Source: an uncultured Campylobacteraceae bacterium (GTDB lineage Bacteria; Campylobacterota; Campylobacteria; Campylobacterales; Arcobacteraceae). Taken from it: DNA of 8,469 bases. Location: NCBI GenBank assembly GCA_913057765.1, contig CAJXPH010000115.1:1-8469 (forward strand), in the 5' to 3' direction. Shown piece by piece: positions 1-7,300 of the stretch. The position numbers were made by a program, and so were the translations under genes. The notes beneath the pieces are model-generated. The model ran no database searches, was not told where the DNA came from, and saw only the letters and a list, made by a program, of their open reading frames with translations. Numbering within the stretch: position 1 is the first letter of the stretch; each line of letters begins with the position of its first letter.

Positions 1-39
1 TCCTCTTCGTCGGCAGCGTCAGATGTGTATAAGAGACAG
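1..39 (+). other. Illumina Nextera adapter remnant (non-genomic)
   Basis: Positions 7-39 are identical to the Nextera read-1 transposase adapter: the 14-base primer part at 7-20, then the 19-base Tn5 mosaic end at 21-39. Positions 1-6 (TCCTCT) match the last six bases of the Nextera i5 index 503 (TATCCTCT), as I remember the index list, and sit exactly where the index lies in the library molecule. The orientation is adapter followed by insert, as at the end of a sequenced fragment. Genomic sequence therefore starts at about position 40. Translating the mosaic end gives the peptide MCIRDR, a well-known artefact at the start of predicted proteins. Confidence 0.97.
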
Positions 40-520
40 ATATACTTTAAATCAGAAATTTGCAAGTTATTTGAAAACAAATTTACACCTAGTTATTGAG
101 TGTTTACAAGAATTAAAAATTGAACTTGATATAAATTTATTCGATGAAGTTGAACTTTTTGGTAGATGTCAAAGAATTAAAAAAAATATTATTATTGATG
201 TCGGACATAATCCACTAGCTGCATCTGTATTAGTTAAAGAGTTTAAGAATAAAAAAATACATTTAATTTATAATTCATATGAAGATAAAGATTATAAAAA
301 AGTTTTAAGTATTTTAAAACCTATTATTAAACAAATAACAATTTTAGATATCGATGATAAAAGAATGGTAGATAAAAATAATTTATTAGATATTTGTAAA
401 AGTTTAAATATAATAGTAACAAAGTTAGATAAAATTGATAGAAATGAAGAATATTTAGTTTTTGGTTCATTTTTAGTTGTAGAAAAATTTATAAAAGATA
501 TGGGGATTGATGAAAAATAG
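40..520 (+). CDS. folC: FolC, dihydrofolate/folylpolyglutamate synthase, C-terminal part (5'-truncated by contig end)
   Basis: This is the C-terminal Mur-ligase-like domain of the cytosolic enzyme that joins glutamate to dihydropteroate and then to folates, using ATP. About 160 genuine residues remain of a family length near 400. The reading frame opens upstream at position 23, but its first five to six residues come from adapter, so the apparent ATG is false and the real start lies outside the window. Support comes from the GHNP motif in DVGHNPLAASVL (codons near 197-232), the YEDKDYKKVL stretch that matches the DKD segment of FolC, and the closing VFGSFLVVEKF that resembles the family's GSLYLVGEV end. 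The central ATP-binding domain (P-loop) is missing. The stop at 518-520 overlaps the next gene by 11 bp. In H. pylori folC also precedes the csd/ccmA shape genes. Confidence 0.88.
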
Positions 521-1436
521 ATTAATTATTACTGTTTCTGATGTACATGGTACAAGAGCATTTAATGTACATCAAATAGCAAAGAAATTAATTGTAGGTA
601 TCATTTTATTTGTAATATTAGTTATTGGTGGAGGCTCATGGTTTATATCTGAATTAAATGATCGAATGGATTCTTTACGGATTCAAAAAGAGAGAGAAAT
701 TGAGTTAAAAGAAAAAGAAATTGATACATTAGGTGAAAAAGAGAAAAAACTTCAAGCCCAAAATCAATTTTACTCTATGCAAATTAAAGGGAAAGTACAA
801 GATATTGAAGTACTTAGTTCAAAACTTGATCATATTGAAGAGATGATTGGTTTAAAAAATGAAGAAGACAAAAAAGAAGAAATCACAAAAGAAACTTTAG
901 AAGCTATCAATGAAAAAGTGAAGATGTACATGTTAACGACAATTCCAAATGGTGCTCCATTAGAGAGTACAAGAGTTACATCAAATTATGGATATAGAAT
1001 ACATCCCATTTCAAAAAAGAAAAAGTTTCACAGAGGTATTGATTTAAAAGCACCAAGGAAAACTAAATTATATGCTCCTGCTGATGGTGTTGTTAGTTTT
1101 GTACAGCCTAGAAATAGAGGTGATTTTGGAAGATTAATTAAAATACAGCATAATTTTGGTTTTGAAACACTTTATGCCCATTTAAATAAAACAAATGTTA
1201 AAGTAGGCGATATAGTTAGAAAAAATCAATTAATTGGATTAACAGGTAACAGTGGAAGAAGTACCGCGCCACATTTACATTATGAATTAAGATATGGTTC
1301 AAAATTGTTAAATCCAAAAGAATTTATTAAGTGGCAACTTGGTAATTATGATAGAATATTAAAAAAAGAGAGGAGAGTACCTTGGGAATCTTTGGTAAAG
1401 CTAATAAACGAACAGCACAAAATGGTGCAACAGTAA
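510..1436 (+). CDS. Membrane-anchored M23 peptidoglycan endopeptidase, Csd1/Csd2-like
   Basis: Predicted zinc endopeptidase that trims peptide cross-links in the periplasmic cell wall and so helps set cell curvature. It has 308 residues from ATG 510, which follows GGGGA at 502-506; an in-frame TTG at 507 is a less likely start. Layout: short cytoplasmic N-terminus, one membrane helix at about 26-46, a charged coiled coil at about 48-118, then a complete LytM/M23 domain at about 155-275. The metal and catalytic residues are all present: H174 and D178 (HRGID), H224 (LYAHL), and H255 and H257 (HLHYE). Length and layout match H. pylori Csd1 and Csd2 (about 310 residues), and the overlap with a bactofilin gene favours Csd1. 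Only one M23 gene is present here, so assignment to Csd1 or Csd2 stays open. It overlaps folC by 11 bp and ccmA by 55 bp, which suggests translational coupling. Confidence 0.92.
   Translation: MKNRLIITVSDVHGTRAFNVHQIAKKLIVGIILFVILVIGGGSWFISELNDRMDSLRIQKEREIELKEKEIDTLGEKEKKLQAQNQFYSMQIKGKVQDIEVLSSKLDHIEEMIGLKNEEDKKEEITKETLEAINEKVKMYMLTTIPNGAPLESTRVTSNYGYRIHPISKKKKFHRGIDLKAPRKTKLYAPADGVVSFVQPRNRGDFGRLIKIQHNFGFETLYAHLNKTNVKVGDIVRKNQLIGLTGNSGRSTAPHLHYELRYGSKLLNPKEFIKWQLGNYDRILKKERRVPWESLVKLINEQHKMVQQ
1371..1375 (+). promoter_or_regulatory. Ribosome binding site that fixes the TTG start of ccmA
   Basis: AGGAG stands six bases before the TTG at 1382, inside the coding sequence of the upstream peptidase. 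No ATG in the bactofilin frame precedes the conserved N-terminus (GIFGKANK), so this site is the main argument for a TTG start. Confidence 0.8.
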
Positions 1437-1825
1437 TAGCACAAGGAACTTGTATAATAGGTGGTATAAGCACTGAAGGTACAGTTCATATAGATGGAAA
1501 ATTTGAAGGTGTAATTCTTGAAGCTGATGTTATTTCTATTGGTAAAACAGGTGAAGTAATCGGTGATATAAAAGCTAACAATTTAATAGTAAGTGGTTTG
1601 CTAGATGGAAAAATAGATTGTAATGAAGTTCAAATTTTACCACATGGTAAAGTTATTGGAAGTATGAAATACAACGAACTTATTATTGAAGAAGAAGGTA
1701 AGTTTGAAGGTCAAGGGATTAGAAAAGGTTCTAAACTGAAAAGCCGATATGATGAAATTGAAAATAAAATCAGTAATATCTTAGTGACTCCATCGCATCA
1801 AATTGAGCATGAATCAGACACATGA
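1382..1825 (+). CDS. ccmA: Bactofilin (CcmA-type cytoskeletal protein)
   Basis: Bactofilins polymerise without nucleotide into filaments at the inner face of the membrane and position cell-wall enzymes. In H. pylori, CcmA works with Csd M23 peptidases to make the helical shape. The 147-residue protein has a short tail (1-16), then the repetitive beta-helix domain at about 17-112. That domain shows the family pattern: GTCIIGGISTEGTVHIDGKFEG, then IGKTGEVIGDIKANNLIVSGLLDGKI, then LPHGKVIGS and IIEEEGKFEG. A charged C-terminal tail follows (113-147). The start is TTG with a good ribosome binding site, giving MGIFGKANK, close to the MAIFDNN start of H. pylori CcmA as I recall it. The first 55 bp lie out of frame within the peptidase gene. 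It is unrelated to the cytochrome c maturation protein also called CcmA. Confidence 0.93.
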   Translation: MGIFGKANKRTAQNGATVIAQGTCIIGGISTEGTVHIDGKFEGVILEADVISIGKTGEVIGDIKANNLIVSGLLDGKIDCNEVQILPHGKVIGSMKYNELIIEEEGKFEGQGIRKGSKLKSRYDEIENKISNILVTPSHQIEHESDT

Positions 1826-3917
1826 TAGATTAAAAGAACTTTATCTTCAAAAAGAAAAAATTCTACTAGAGATAAAAGAACTTGAATCAAAACTTCAAAA
1901 TCAAGAAAATAGACAGCTAACAAAAGATGAGAAGATAGAGTTATTTAAAACTCTATTTATCTCTCGTGAAGACATTTTTGCTAAAAAATGGCTAAGTAAA
2001 GATGGTACTAAAGAAGGTTTTTATCCTGTAACACAAACTTTTAAAGGTAATGATTATATTCCTATAACAAATAAAGATATTGAACTTCACTTAAGAGGGC
2101 AAGTTCAAATAGCCTCATATTTGGTTAATAAAGAGAATAAATCAAAATACATAGTTCTTGAAGTTACAAAGAGAGATATAAATAAATTAAATAAAACTTT
2201 AGAAGCATTATCAATCAATGGTATTTTTGAATATAGTTCATATAATTCCATATTACTTTGGATATTTTTTGAAAAAGAGATAGAAACAAAGAAACTTAAA
2301 AAATTTGCGGAATATATTATAAAAAAGTCAAATATGCGTGCAAAAATTTATCCCAACAAAGATTTTGTTACGAATGCAAGTTTAGGTGATTTAATCGAAT
2401 TACCACTACATTGGAAACTAAGAGATGAAAATAAAACAGTTTTTTTTGACAGTAAAAAAGATGAAATATTCAAAGACCAATGGAAAATATTACAAAATAT
2501 AGAAAAAGTTTTAGAAGAAAAAGTTTTAAAATATATAGAATTTGAAAAAGTAGATAGAAGTAATTTAATATTTGAAGATATTGATTTTCCTACTTTTAGG
2601 TTACTTGTAAAAGTTTATGATTATCTATATATCCCTACTGAAAATTTATCAAAATCATTTATAAATAAATTAAAATCATTTGCTACTTTTGATAATCCAC
2701 AAATTAAAATTTTATTAAGTCTTCGTAAGCCTATATATAATACTCCAAGAGTAATTAAAAATTTTGAAGAAGATGAAACATACTTAAAATTACCGCGTGG
2801 ATTAATTTACCAATTAGAAGATTTTTTCTTAGAAAATAGTCTTTCTTTTGAAATCCAAAATAAAACATTTTTCGAAAGAGTAGATACTAAAAAAGTGAAA
2901 TTTAATCTTCGTGATGAACAAAAAATTGCTATTGACAGAATTGTTGAAAATGATTTTTGTATTTGTATTGCTCCTCCTGGATTTGGAAAAACTTTAATTG
3001 GTGCAAAAATGTTTGAATTAAGAGTTTGTAGTACCTTAATTATTGTGAATAAAAATATGCTTTTAAATCAATGGATTGACAGATTTATTGATTATTTTGG
3101 ATATACAAAAAAAGATATTGGTTATTTAGGAAAAGGTGATAATAAGTTAAATGGTAAAATAGATGTGGCTACTATGCAAAGTTTAAAAAACAATACGGAT
3201 ATTATAAATAACTATTCTTTTGTAATAGTAGATGAGTGTCATCATATCCCTGCAATAACCTTTGAGCAAATAGTGAAACAATTTTTTGGTAAATATATTT
3301 TAGGTTTAAGTGCAACTCCTAATAGAAAAGATGGCTTAGAGCCAATTTTATTTCAGCAGTTAGGAAAAGTTGCATATGAATATAAAAAGAAAAAAACATT
3401 TAATAACAAATTAGAGATTGTAAGAACTGAGTTTGTTAGTAATGCAGATAATTATGCAACTTTAATAAACGAGCTTTGTATTGATGAAAATAGAAATAAT
3501 CAAATAATAGAATATATTAAATTATATAATAATAGGAAGATTTTAGTTTTAACTGATAGAATTGAGCATATTAATATTTTAGAAAAAATGTTAGAGAATG
3601 AAAAACTTGATTTTGTTGCTATTCATGGAAGTATGAATAAAAAAGAACAAGTAACAAAGATGAAGTTAGTTGAAAGTAAAGATCTTATCATAGCTACAAC
3701 TTCGTATTTTGGTGAAGGTATTGATTTCCCTCATTTAAATACAATCATTTTTGGTACACCAATTTCCTATTATGGAAGATTGGTTCAGTATTTAGGAAGA
3801 ATTGGAAGAGAGAATCAAGAGTGTTTAGCAATTGATTTTCTTGATTATAAAAATGCAATGCTTAATTCAGCTTATAAAAAAAGAGCTGAAGGTTATAAGC
3901 AAATGCATTATATTTAA
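1809..3917 (+). CDS. TOTE-type primase-helicase: degenerate AEP primase-like domain fused to SF2 helicase
   Basis: A 702-residue protein from ATG 1809; a TTG at 1803 would add two residues, and neither start has a clear ribosome binding site. Residues 4-35 form a coiled coil. Residues 42-230 match, from memory, the archaeo-eukaryotic primase domain of TOTE conflict systems (LFKTLFISREDIFAKKW, IPITNKDIELHLRG, YPNKD, LGDLIELPL). The catalytic positions look lost: the family's DFD is EVT at 118-120, and the histidine of the GGHVWIFF stretch is L149. Residues about 300-365 are the family linker (NTPRVI, LPRGLI). The SF2 helicase follows with all motifs: Walker A APPGFGKT 388-395, DECHH 475-479, SAT 501-503, ATTSYFGEGIDFP 629-641 and QYLGRIGR 660-667. 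It is probably an ATP-dependent nucleic-acid translocase; its substrate is unknown. No nuclease domain or neighbour is visible. It overlaps ccmA by 17 bp, so it is probably cotranscribed. Codon use resembles its neighbours. Confidence 0.85.
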   Translation: MNQTHDRLKELYLQKEKILLEIKELESKLQNQENRQLTKDEKIELFKTLFISREDIFAKKWLSKDGTKEGFYPVTQTFKGNDYIPITNKDIELHLRGQVQIASYLVNKENKSKYIVLEVTKRDINKLNKTLEALSINGIFEYSSYNSILLWIFFEKEIETKKLKKFAEYIIKKSNMRAKIYPNKDFVTNASLGDLIELPLHWKLRDENKTVFFDSKKDEIFKDQWKILQNIEKVLEEKVLKYIEFEKVDRSNLIFEDIDFPTFRLLVKVYDYLYIPTENLSKSFINKLKSFATFDNPQIKILLSLRKPIYNTPRVIKNFEEDETYLKLPRGLIYQLEDFFLENSLSFEIQNKTFFERVDTKKVKFNLRDEQKIAIDRIVENDFCICIAPPGFGKTLIGAKMFELRVCSTLIIVNKNMLLNQWIDRFIDYFGYTKKDIGYLGKGDNKLNGKIDVATMQSLKNNTDIINNYSFVIVDECHHIPAITFEQIVKQFFGKYILGLSATPNRKDGLEPILFQQLGKVAYEYKKKKTFNNKLEIVRTEFVSNADNYATLINELCIDENRNNQIIEYIKLYNNRKILVLTDRIEHINILEKMLENEKLDFVAIHGSMNKKEQVTKMKLVESKDLIIATTSYFGEGIDFPHLNTIIFGTPISYYGRLVQYLGRIGRENQECLAIDFLDYKNAMLNSAYKKRAEGYKQMHYI

Positions 3918-3925
3918 AATCATAT

Positions 3926-3930
3926 GAGGA
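3926..3930 (+). promoter_or_regulatory. Ribosome binding site of the antiporter gene
   Basis: GAGGA lies four bases before ATG 3935 in the 17-bp gap after the helicase stop. The gap is too short for an obvious promoter or terminator, so the antiporter probably belongs to the same transcript. Confidence 0.7.
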
Positions 3931-3934
3931 AAAA

Positions 3935-5581
3935 ATGTTAGGAATTATAGTTTGGACTTTGCTTATTGCAATAGTTGTTAATTTAATATTAAAGAAAGTT
4001 CATTTGCCAACGATTATTGGTTATATTTTTACTGGAACAATCATTGCATATACTTTCGGTTTACACGAGGCTGTTCATAATCATGAGTTAAAAGAGATTG
4101 CAGAATTTGGTGTTGTTTTTCTTATGTTTACAATTGGATTGGAATTTTCAATTGAACATCTTAAAAAAATGAAAATGGAAGTTTTTTTTACAGGTTCCCT
4201 ACAAATTTTAGTAACAACTACCTTTGTATTTATAATTTGTATGTATGTAATTGGATTTGATTTTAAAACGTCTCTAATTATTGGAGCTGCATTATCTTTA
4301 TCTTCAACGGCAATTGTATTAAAAACTTATAATGAAACGAATGATATCAAAAAAAGACATGGACAAAGAGTTCTTGGTATTTTAATTATGCAAGATATTG
4401 CAGTGATTCCAATACTTTTGATGATTTCTTTTTTCACGACAGGTGACGATAAATCTGTTCTTACATTAATTTTAGAAACTACAGGAGCTGCTCTAGGGTT
4501 ATTAGCTCTTTTATATTTTTCAGGAAAATATCTATTAGAACCATTTTTTGAACATGTTACACGTTCAAAATCAGATGAATTATTTGTAGGTTCTGTTCTT
4601 TTAATCGCAGTGGGGGCTTCTTATTTAGCCCATTATTTTGGATTTACTTATTCACTAGGAGCATTTGTTGCAGGAATGATGATTAGTGAAACAAAATTTA
4701 AACATCAAGTAGAGGCTGACTTAACACCTTTTAGAAATCTATTATTAGGTGTCTTCTTTATAACAGTTGGAATGCAAATAGACTTTCTAATTATTTCAGA
4801 AAATATTTTGATTATATTATTACTTTTACCTATTTTATTAGTTTTGAAATATTTTATTATTTATGGATTAGTCCGAATTGATGATACTAGAAGAGTTGCC
4901 TTTAAAACTGCTCTTTCTTTAGTACAAATTGGAGAGTTCTCTTTAGCAATATTAGAGCTTGCAAGAAGTAATGATTTAGTAGATCCTACACATTCTCAAA
5001 TTTTAATAGTTACAATTGTTATATCAATGATATTAACACCAATAGCACTTAAAAATATGTCCTCTCTTGCAGCTAAATTAGTGCCTAATGATGCAATGAC
5101 AATTTCAAACAGTTATAATATAGAAAAAGATACAAAAGGTCATATAGTCGTTCTTGGATTTGGACATTTAGGACAAGAAATTGCTCATAATTTAAGATTA
5201 GATGGACATGAGTATGTAATTATCGAGCATAATCTAAAGTTCTTTGAAATGGGATATAAAGCAGAAGAACCCATAATATTTGGGAATGCAGCACATAAAC
5301 ATATATTAGAGTCTGTAAATATAAAAGATGCATGCGCTGTAATTGTTGCAATTGATAATCAAGAAAAAGTTCATTTAATTTGTGAGGTTATTGATGATTT
5401 AACACATAACACTAAGACAATTGTTAAAGTAACAAGATTTAGCGAGAAAGAAGACTTGAAATCTCTTCACTTAGAGCATATTATTGTTGAAGATGGAATT
5501 ATGGCAAGAGCATTAGTAGACGAAACAAAAGAGTGTATGCTAGATTTTGCAGAAATTAAAGAAAAGATAAATCAGAGTTAA
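3935..5581 (+). CDS. KefB/KefC-type cation:proton antiporter (CPA2) with RCK/TrkA-N domain
   Basis: Inner-membrane monovalent cation (K+ or Na+)/proton antiporter of the CPA2 family with a cytosolic nucleotide-binding regulatory domain. It has 548 residues. Residues 1 to about 380 hold some 12-13 hydrophobic segments of the Na+/H+ exchanger fold. These include the family stretches LPTIIGYIFTG (24-34), FLMFTIGLEF (62-71), SLSSTAIVLK (121-130) and IMQDIAVIPI (151-160), where D154 is the likely ion-coupling aspartate. Residues 402 to about 515 form the RCK N-domain: Rossmann motif GFGHLG at 408-413, an acidic residue at the end of strand 2 (E431) and GNA at 450-452. The protein ends without a separate RCK-C domain. 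I cannot tell whether it is glutathione-gated like KefC. It is last in the plus-strand run, and its TAA interlocks with the stop of the convergent acyltransferase. Confidence 0.93.
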   Translation: MLGIIVWTLLIAIVVNLILKKVHLPTIIGYIFTGTIIAYTFGLHEAVHNHELKEIAEFGVVFLMFTIGLEFSIEHLKKMKMEVFFTGSLQILVTTTFVFIICMYVIGFDFKTSLIIGAALSLSSTAIVLKTYNETNDIKKRHGQRVLGILIMQDIAVIPILLMISFFTTGDDKSVLTLILETTGAALGLLALLYFSGKYLLEPFFEHVTRSKSDELFVGSVLLIAVGASYLAHYFGFTYSLGAFVAGMMISETKFKHQVEADLTPFRNLLLGVFFITVGMQIDFLIISENILIILLLLPILLVLKYFIIYGLVRIDDTRRVAFKTALSLVQIGEFSLAILELARSNDLVDPTHSQILIVTIVISMILTPIALKNMSSLAAKLVPNDAMTISNSYNIEKDTKGHIVVLGFGHLGQEIAHNLRLDGHEYVIIEHNLKFFEMGYKAEEPIIFGNAAHKHILESVNIKDACAVIVAIDNQEKVHLICEVIDDLTHNTKTIVKVTRFSEKEDLKSLHLEHIIVEDGIMARALVDETKECMLDFAEIKEKINQS

Positions 5582-7287
5582 TCTCCGATATATCTTTTTC
5601 TAGCATTTATTTTTATCTCTTTAACCTTTACTAAAATAAATCCATCAACACAATCAGAGAAATCAGGGTCAACATTAAACCCTAGAAACTTGACTCCTCC
5701 TTCTTCACAAATATCTGAGTATTGTTTAAATAAAGTGGGAACAGTGACTCCCATACTATTTAAACTTGATTTTAATACTTTAAAATCTTTTTTTCTATCA
5801 TTTAAATCAAATATCTCTTTTAAATCTTGGATATGAGAAGAATATTGATATGGCATTTTTGCTTCAATCATCTCTTCTTTATTTTTAAAATAATGTGAAT
5901 AGTAAAATATCAGCATATCTTTCGCAAGTTTTGGAACTGTTCCCGAAACTGACACTGGCCCAAACATATATTTAATATTTGGATTATTTTTTAAATATGC
6001 TCCAATTCCATACCATAAGTAATCCAAGGCTCTAGTACCCCAATACTTTGGCTGTACAAAGCTTCTTCCTAATTCTATTGAATCTTTTAAGTGAGGATTG
6101 AATTTGTCATGATATTTAAACAAAGTATTTGAATAAAAACCTTTTACTCCAATATTTTTGTTGATAAAGTCACCATTTCCAATTCTATATGAACCTACAA
6201 TTTCTAAATCATTTTCATCCCAAAGGATAATATGTTGGTAATAGATGTCATATTTATCTGTATCTCTTTTTTTATTGATCCCTTCTCCTACTTTTCTAAA
6301 AGATAATTCTCTTAGTCTCCCTAATTCTTTTAAAACTACAGAATCATCTTCATAGTCATATAGGAAGATTTTTTTTCCATCAGATGTTTCACCAATAAGT
6401 TGAGATTTTTTTAATTCTTTTATTAAGTCATCTTTTTTTTGAGGGTGAGCAATAGCTTTTTGTGTTACAAAATAAGATCTCTTAGCCTTTTTTAAAGAGT
6501 ATAGATGTTTTTTATATAAATTAATTACGTATTTTTTATCTAACCCTCTTGGTTTAATATGCTCATTTGGAATTATCTCTCCAACTTTTATATTAATATT
6601 TGTAGATTTTTTCTTAAACATTTCGTTTGATAAAAGAAGAGTCGAAAATGTCTTATTTATCACTGATATAGTATAAAATGTTTTGGAATTTTTTCCTCCA
6701 ATAAAGATTGGTAGAATTGGAGAATTTGAGTGTAATGCAAAATTTAAAAAACCTTTATTCCAATTAGGATCTTTTATTCCTTTTGCACTAGCACGACTAA
6801 CTTCCCCTGCAGGAAATATAATTATTGCTTCTTCATTGTTTAATGCTTCATATACTTTTTTTATATCTTGTTTCGATTGTCTCATTTTGTAATTATCAAT
6901 TGGAATAAAAAGAGATTTTAAGGCATCAATACCAACTAAAAAATCATTTGCAACAATTTTTACATCACTTCGTACTGTACTTACTAATTTTAATAGTGAT
7001 AATGCGTCAAGACCTCCTAATGGATGATTAGCAATAATTACAACCTTTCCAGAACTTGGAATATTTTGTAAGTCGTTACTTGAAACAGTATAATCAAAAT
7101 TAAAATAATCTAATACAGCATCTACAAATTCAAGGCCTTTTAAATGAGAATTCTTTTCTAGGAAATCATTGATTGAGTTTTCATGTACTACTTTTTTTGC
7201 AAGTTTTATGAGTGATTTATTTAAAAAGTTTGGATTTTTAGCAATATTTGGAAATTTTTTTTCTATCTCTTTTTGTACATTTATCAT
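5578..7287 (-). CDS. Two-domain acyltransferase, PlsC-like plus OlsB/GNAT-like (OlsF-type, probable ornithine-lipid synthesis)
   Basis: A 569-residue protein made of two acyltransferase domains. Residues about 60-260 are a PlsC/LPLAT domain with NHPLGGLD at 87-94 (catalytic H88 and D94 of the NHx4D motif) and FPAGEVSR at 158-165, the form seen in the hemolysin-like branch of this family. Residues about 300-480 resemble OlsB, the acyl-ACP-dependent ornithine N-acyltransferase of the GNAT superfamily, with HIILWDENDLEIVGSYRIG (352-370) and ELGRSFVQPKYWG (406-418). This order is that of OlsF from Serratia, in which the C-terminal domain makes lyso-ornithine lipid and the N-terminal domain adds the second acyl chain. 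Such lipids replace phospholipids under phosphate limitation in many bacteria. The substrate here is inferred; another amino acid or glycerol lipid is possible. The start is supported by AAGGAG five bases upstream. The gene is monocistronic and convergent with the antiporter. Confidence 0.85.
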   Translation of the reverse strand: MINVQKEIEKKFPNIAKNPNFLNKSLIKLAKKVVHENSINDFLEKNSHLKGLEFVDAVLDYFNFDYTVSSNDLQNIPSSGKVVIIANHPLGGLDALSLLKLVSTVRSDVKIVANDFLVGIDALKSLFIPIDNYKMRQSKQDIKKVYEALNNEEAIIIFPAGEVSRASAKGIKDPNWNKGFLNFALHSNSPILPIFIGGKNSKTFYTISVINKTFSTLLLSNEMFKKKSTNINIKVGEIIPNEHIKPRGLDKKYVINLYKKHLYSLKKAKRSYFVTQKAIAHPQKKDDLIKELKKSQLIGETSDGKKIFLYDYEDDSVVLKELGRLRELSFRKVGEGINKKRDTDKYDIYYQHIILWDENDLEIVGSYRIGNGDFINKNIGVKGFYSNTLFKYHDKFNPHLKDSIELGRSFVQPKYWGTRALDYLWYGIGAYLKNNPNIKYMFGPVSVSGTVPKLAKDMLIFYYSHYFKNKEEMIEAKMPYQYSSHIQDLKEIFDLNDRKKDFKVLKSSLNSMGVTVPTLFKQYSDICEEGGVKFLGFNVDPDFSDCVDGFILVKVKEIKINARKRYIGD

Positions 7288-7292
7288 TATTA

Positions 7293-7298
7293 CTCCTT
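7293..7298 (-). promoter_or_regulatory. Ribosome binding site of the acyltransferase gene
   Basis: The minus strand reads AAGGAG five bases before the ATG at 7287-7285, the strongest Shine-Dalgarno sequence in the window. It supports the annotated start. Confidence 0.8.
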
Positions 7299-7300
7299 AA

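Noticed and set aside
23..40. ATG at 23 as the start of the first protein
   Set aside because: This ATG lies in the Tn5 mosaic end of the sequencing adapter, so the start is artificial.
507..509. TTG at 507 as the start of the M23 peptidase
   Set aside because: ATG at 510 is the next codon and keeps a usable distance from GGGGA at 502-506, so the ATG is preferred.
4182..4189. Runs of eight T or A (4182-4189, 2440-2447, 179-186, 6369-6376, 6433-6440) as phase-variable tracts
   Set aside because: Eight-base A or T runs are common in genomes of this composition. The host genes are not surface-antigen types, and no poly-G or poly-C tract or tandem repeat is present.
1809..5581. A complete multi-gene defence island
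   Set aside because: Apart from the helicase there is no nuclease, toxin, transposase, integrase, repeat array or tRNA boundary. The flanking genes are ordinary cell-wall, folate, transport and lipid genes.
5562..5598. Possible bidirectional terminator formed by AAAAGATA and TATCTTTT around the antiporter/acyltransferase stops
   Set aside because: The stem is almost purely A-T, the loop is 21 bases and both arms are coding. Such matches are expected by chance in DNA this AT-rich.
6683..6892. A 69-codon plus-strand open frame inside the acyltransferase gene
   Set aside because: It lies wholly opposite the well-supported PlsC-like domain (including the FPAGEVSR codons), has no ribosome binding site and shows no family resemblance. 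It is an antisense shadow.
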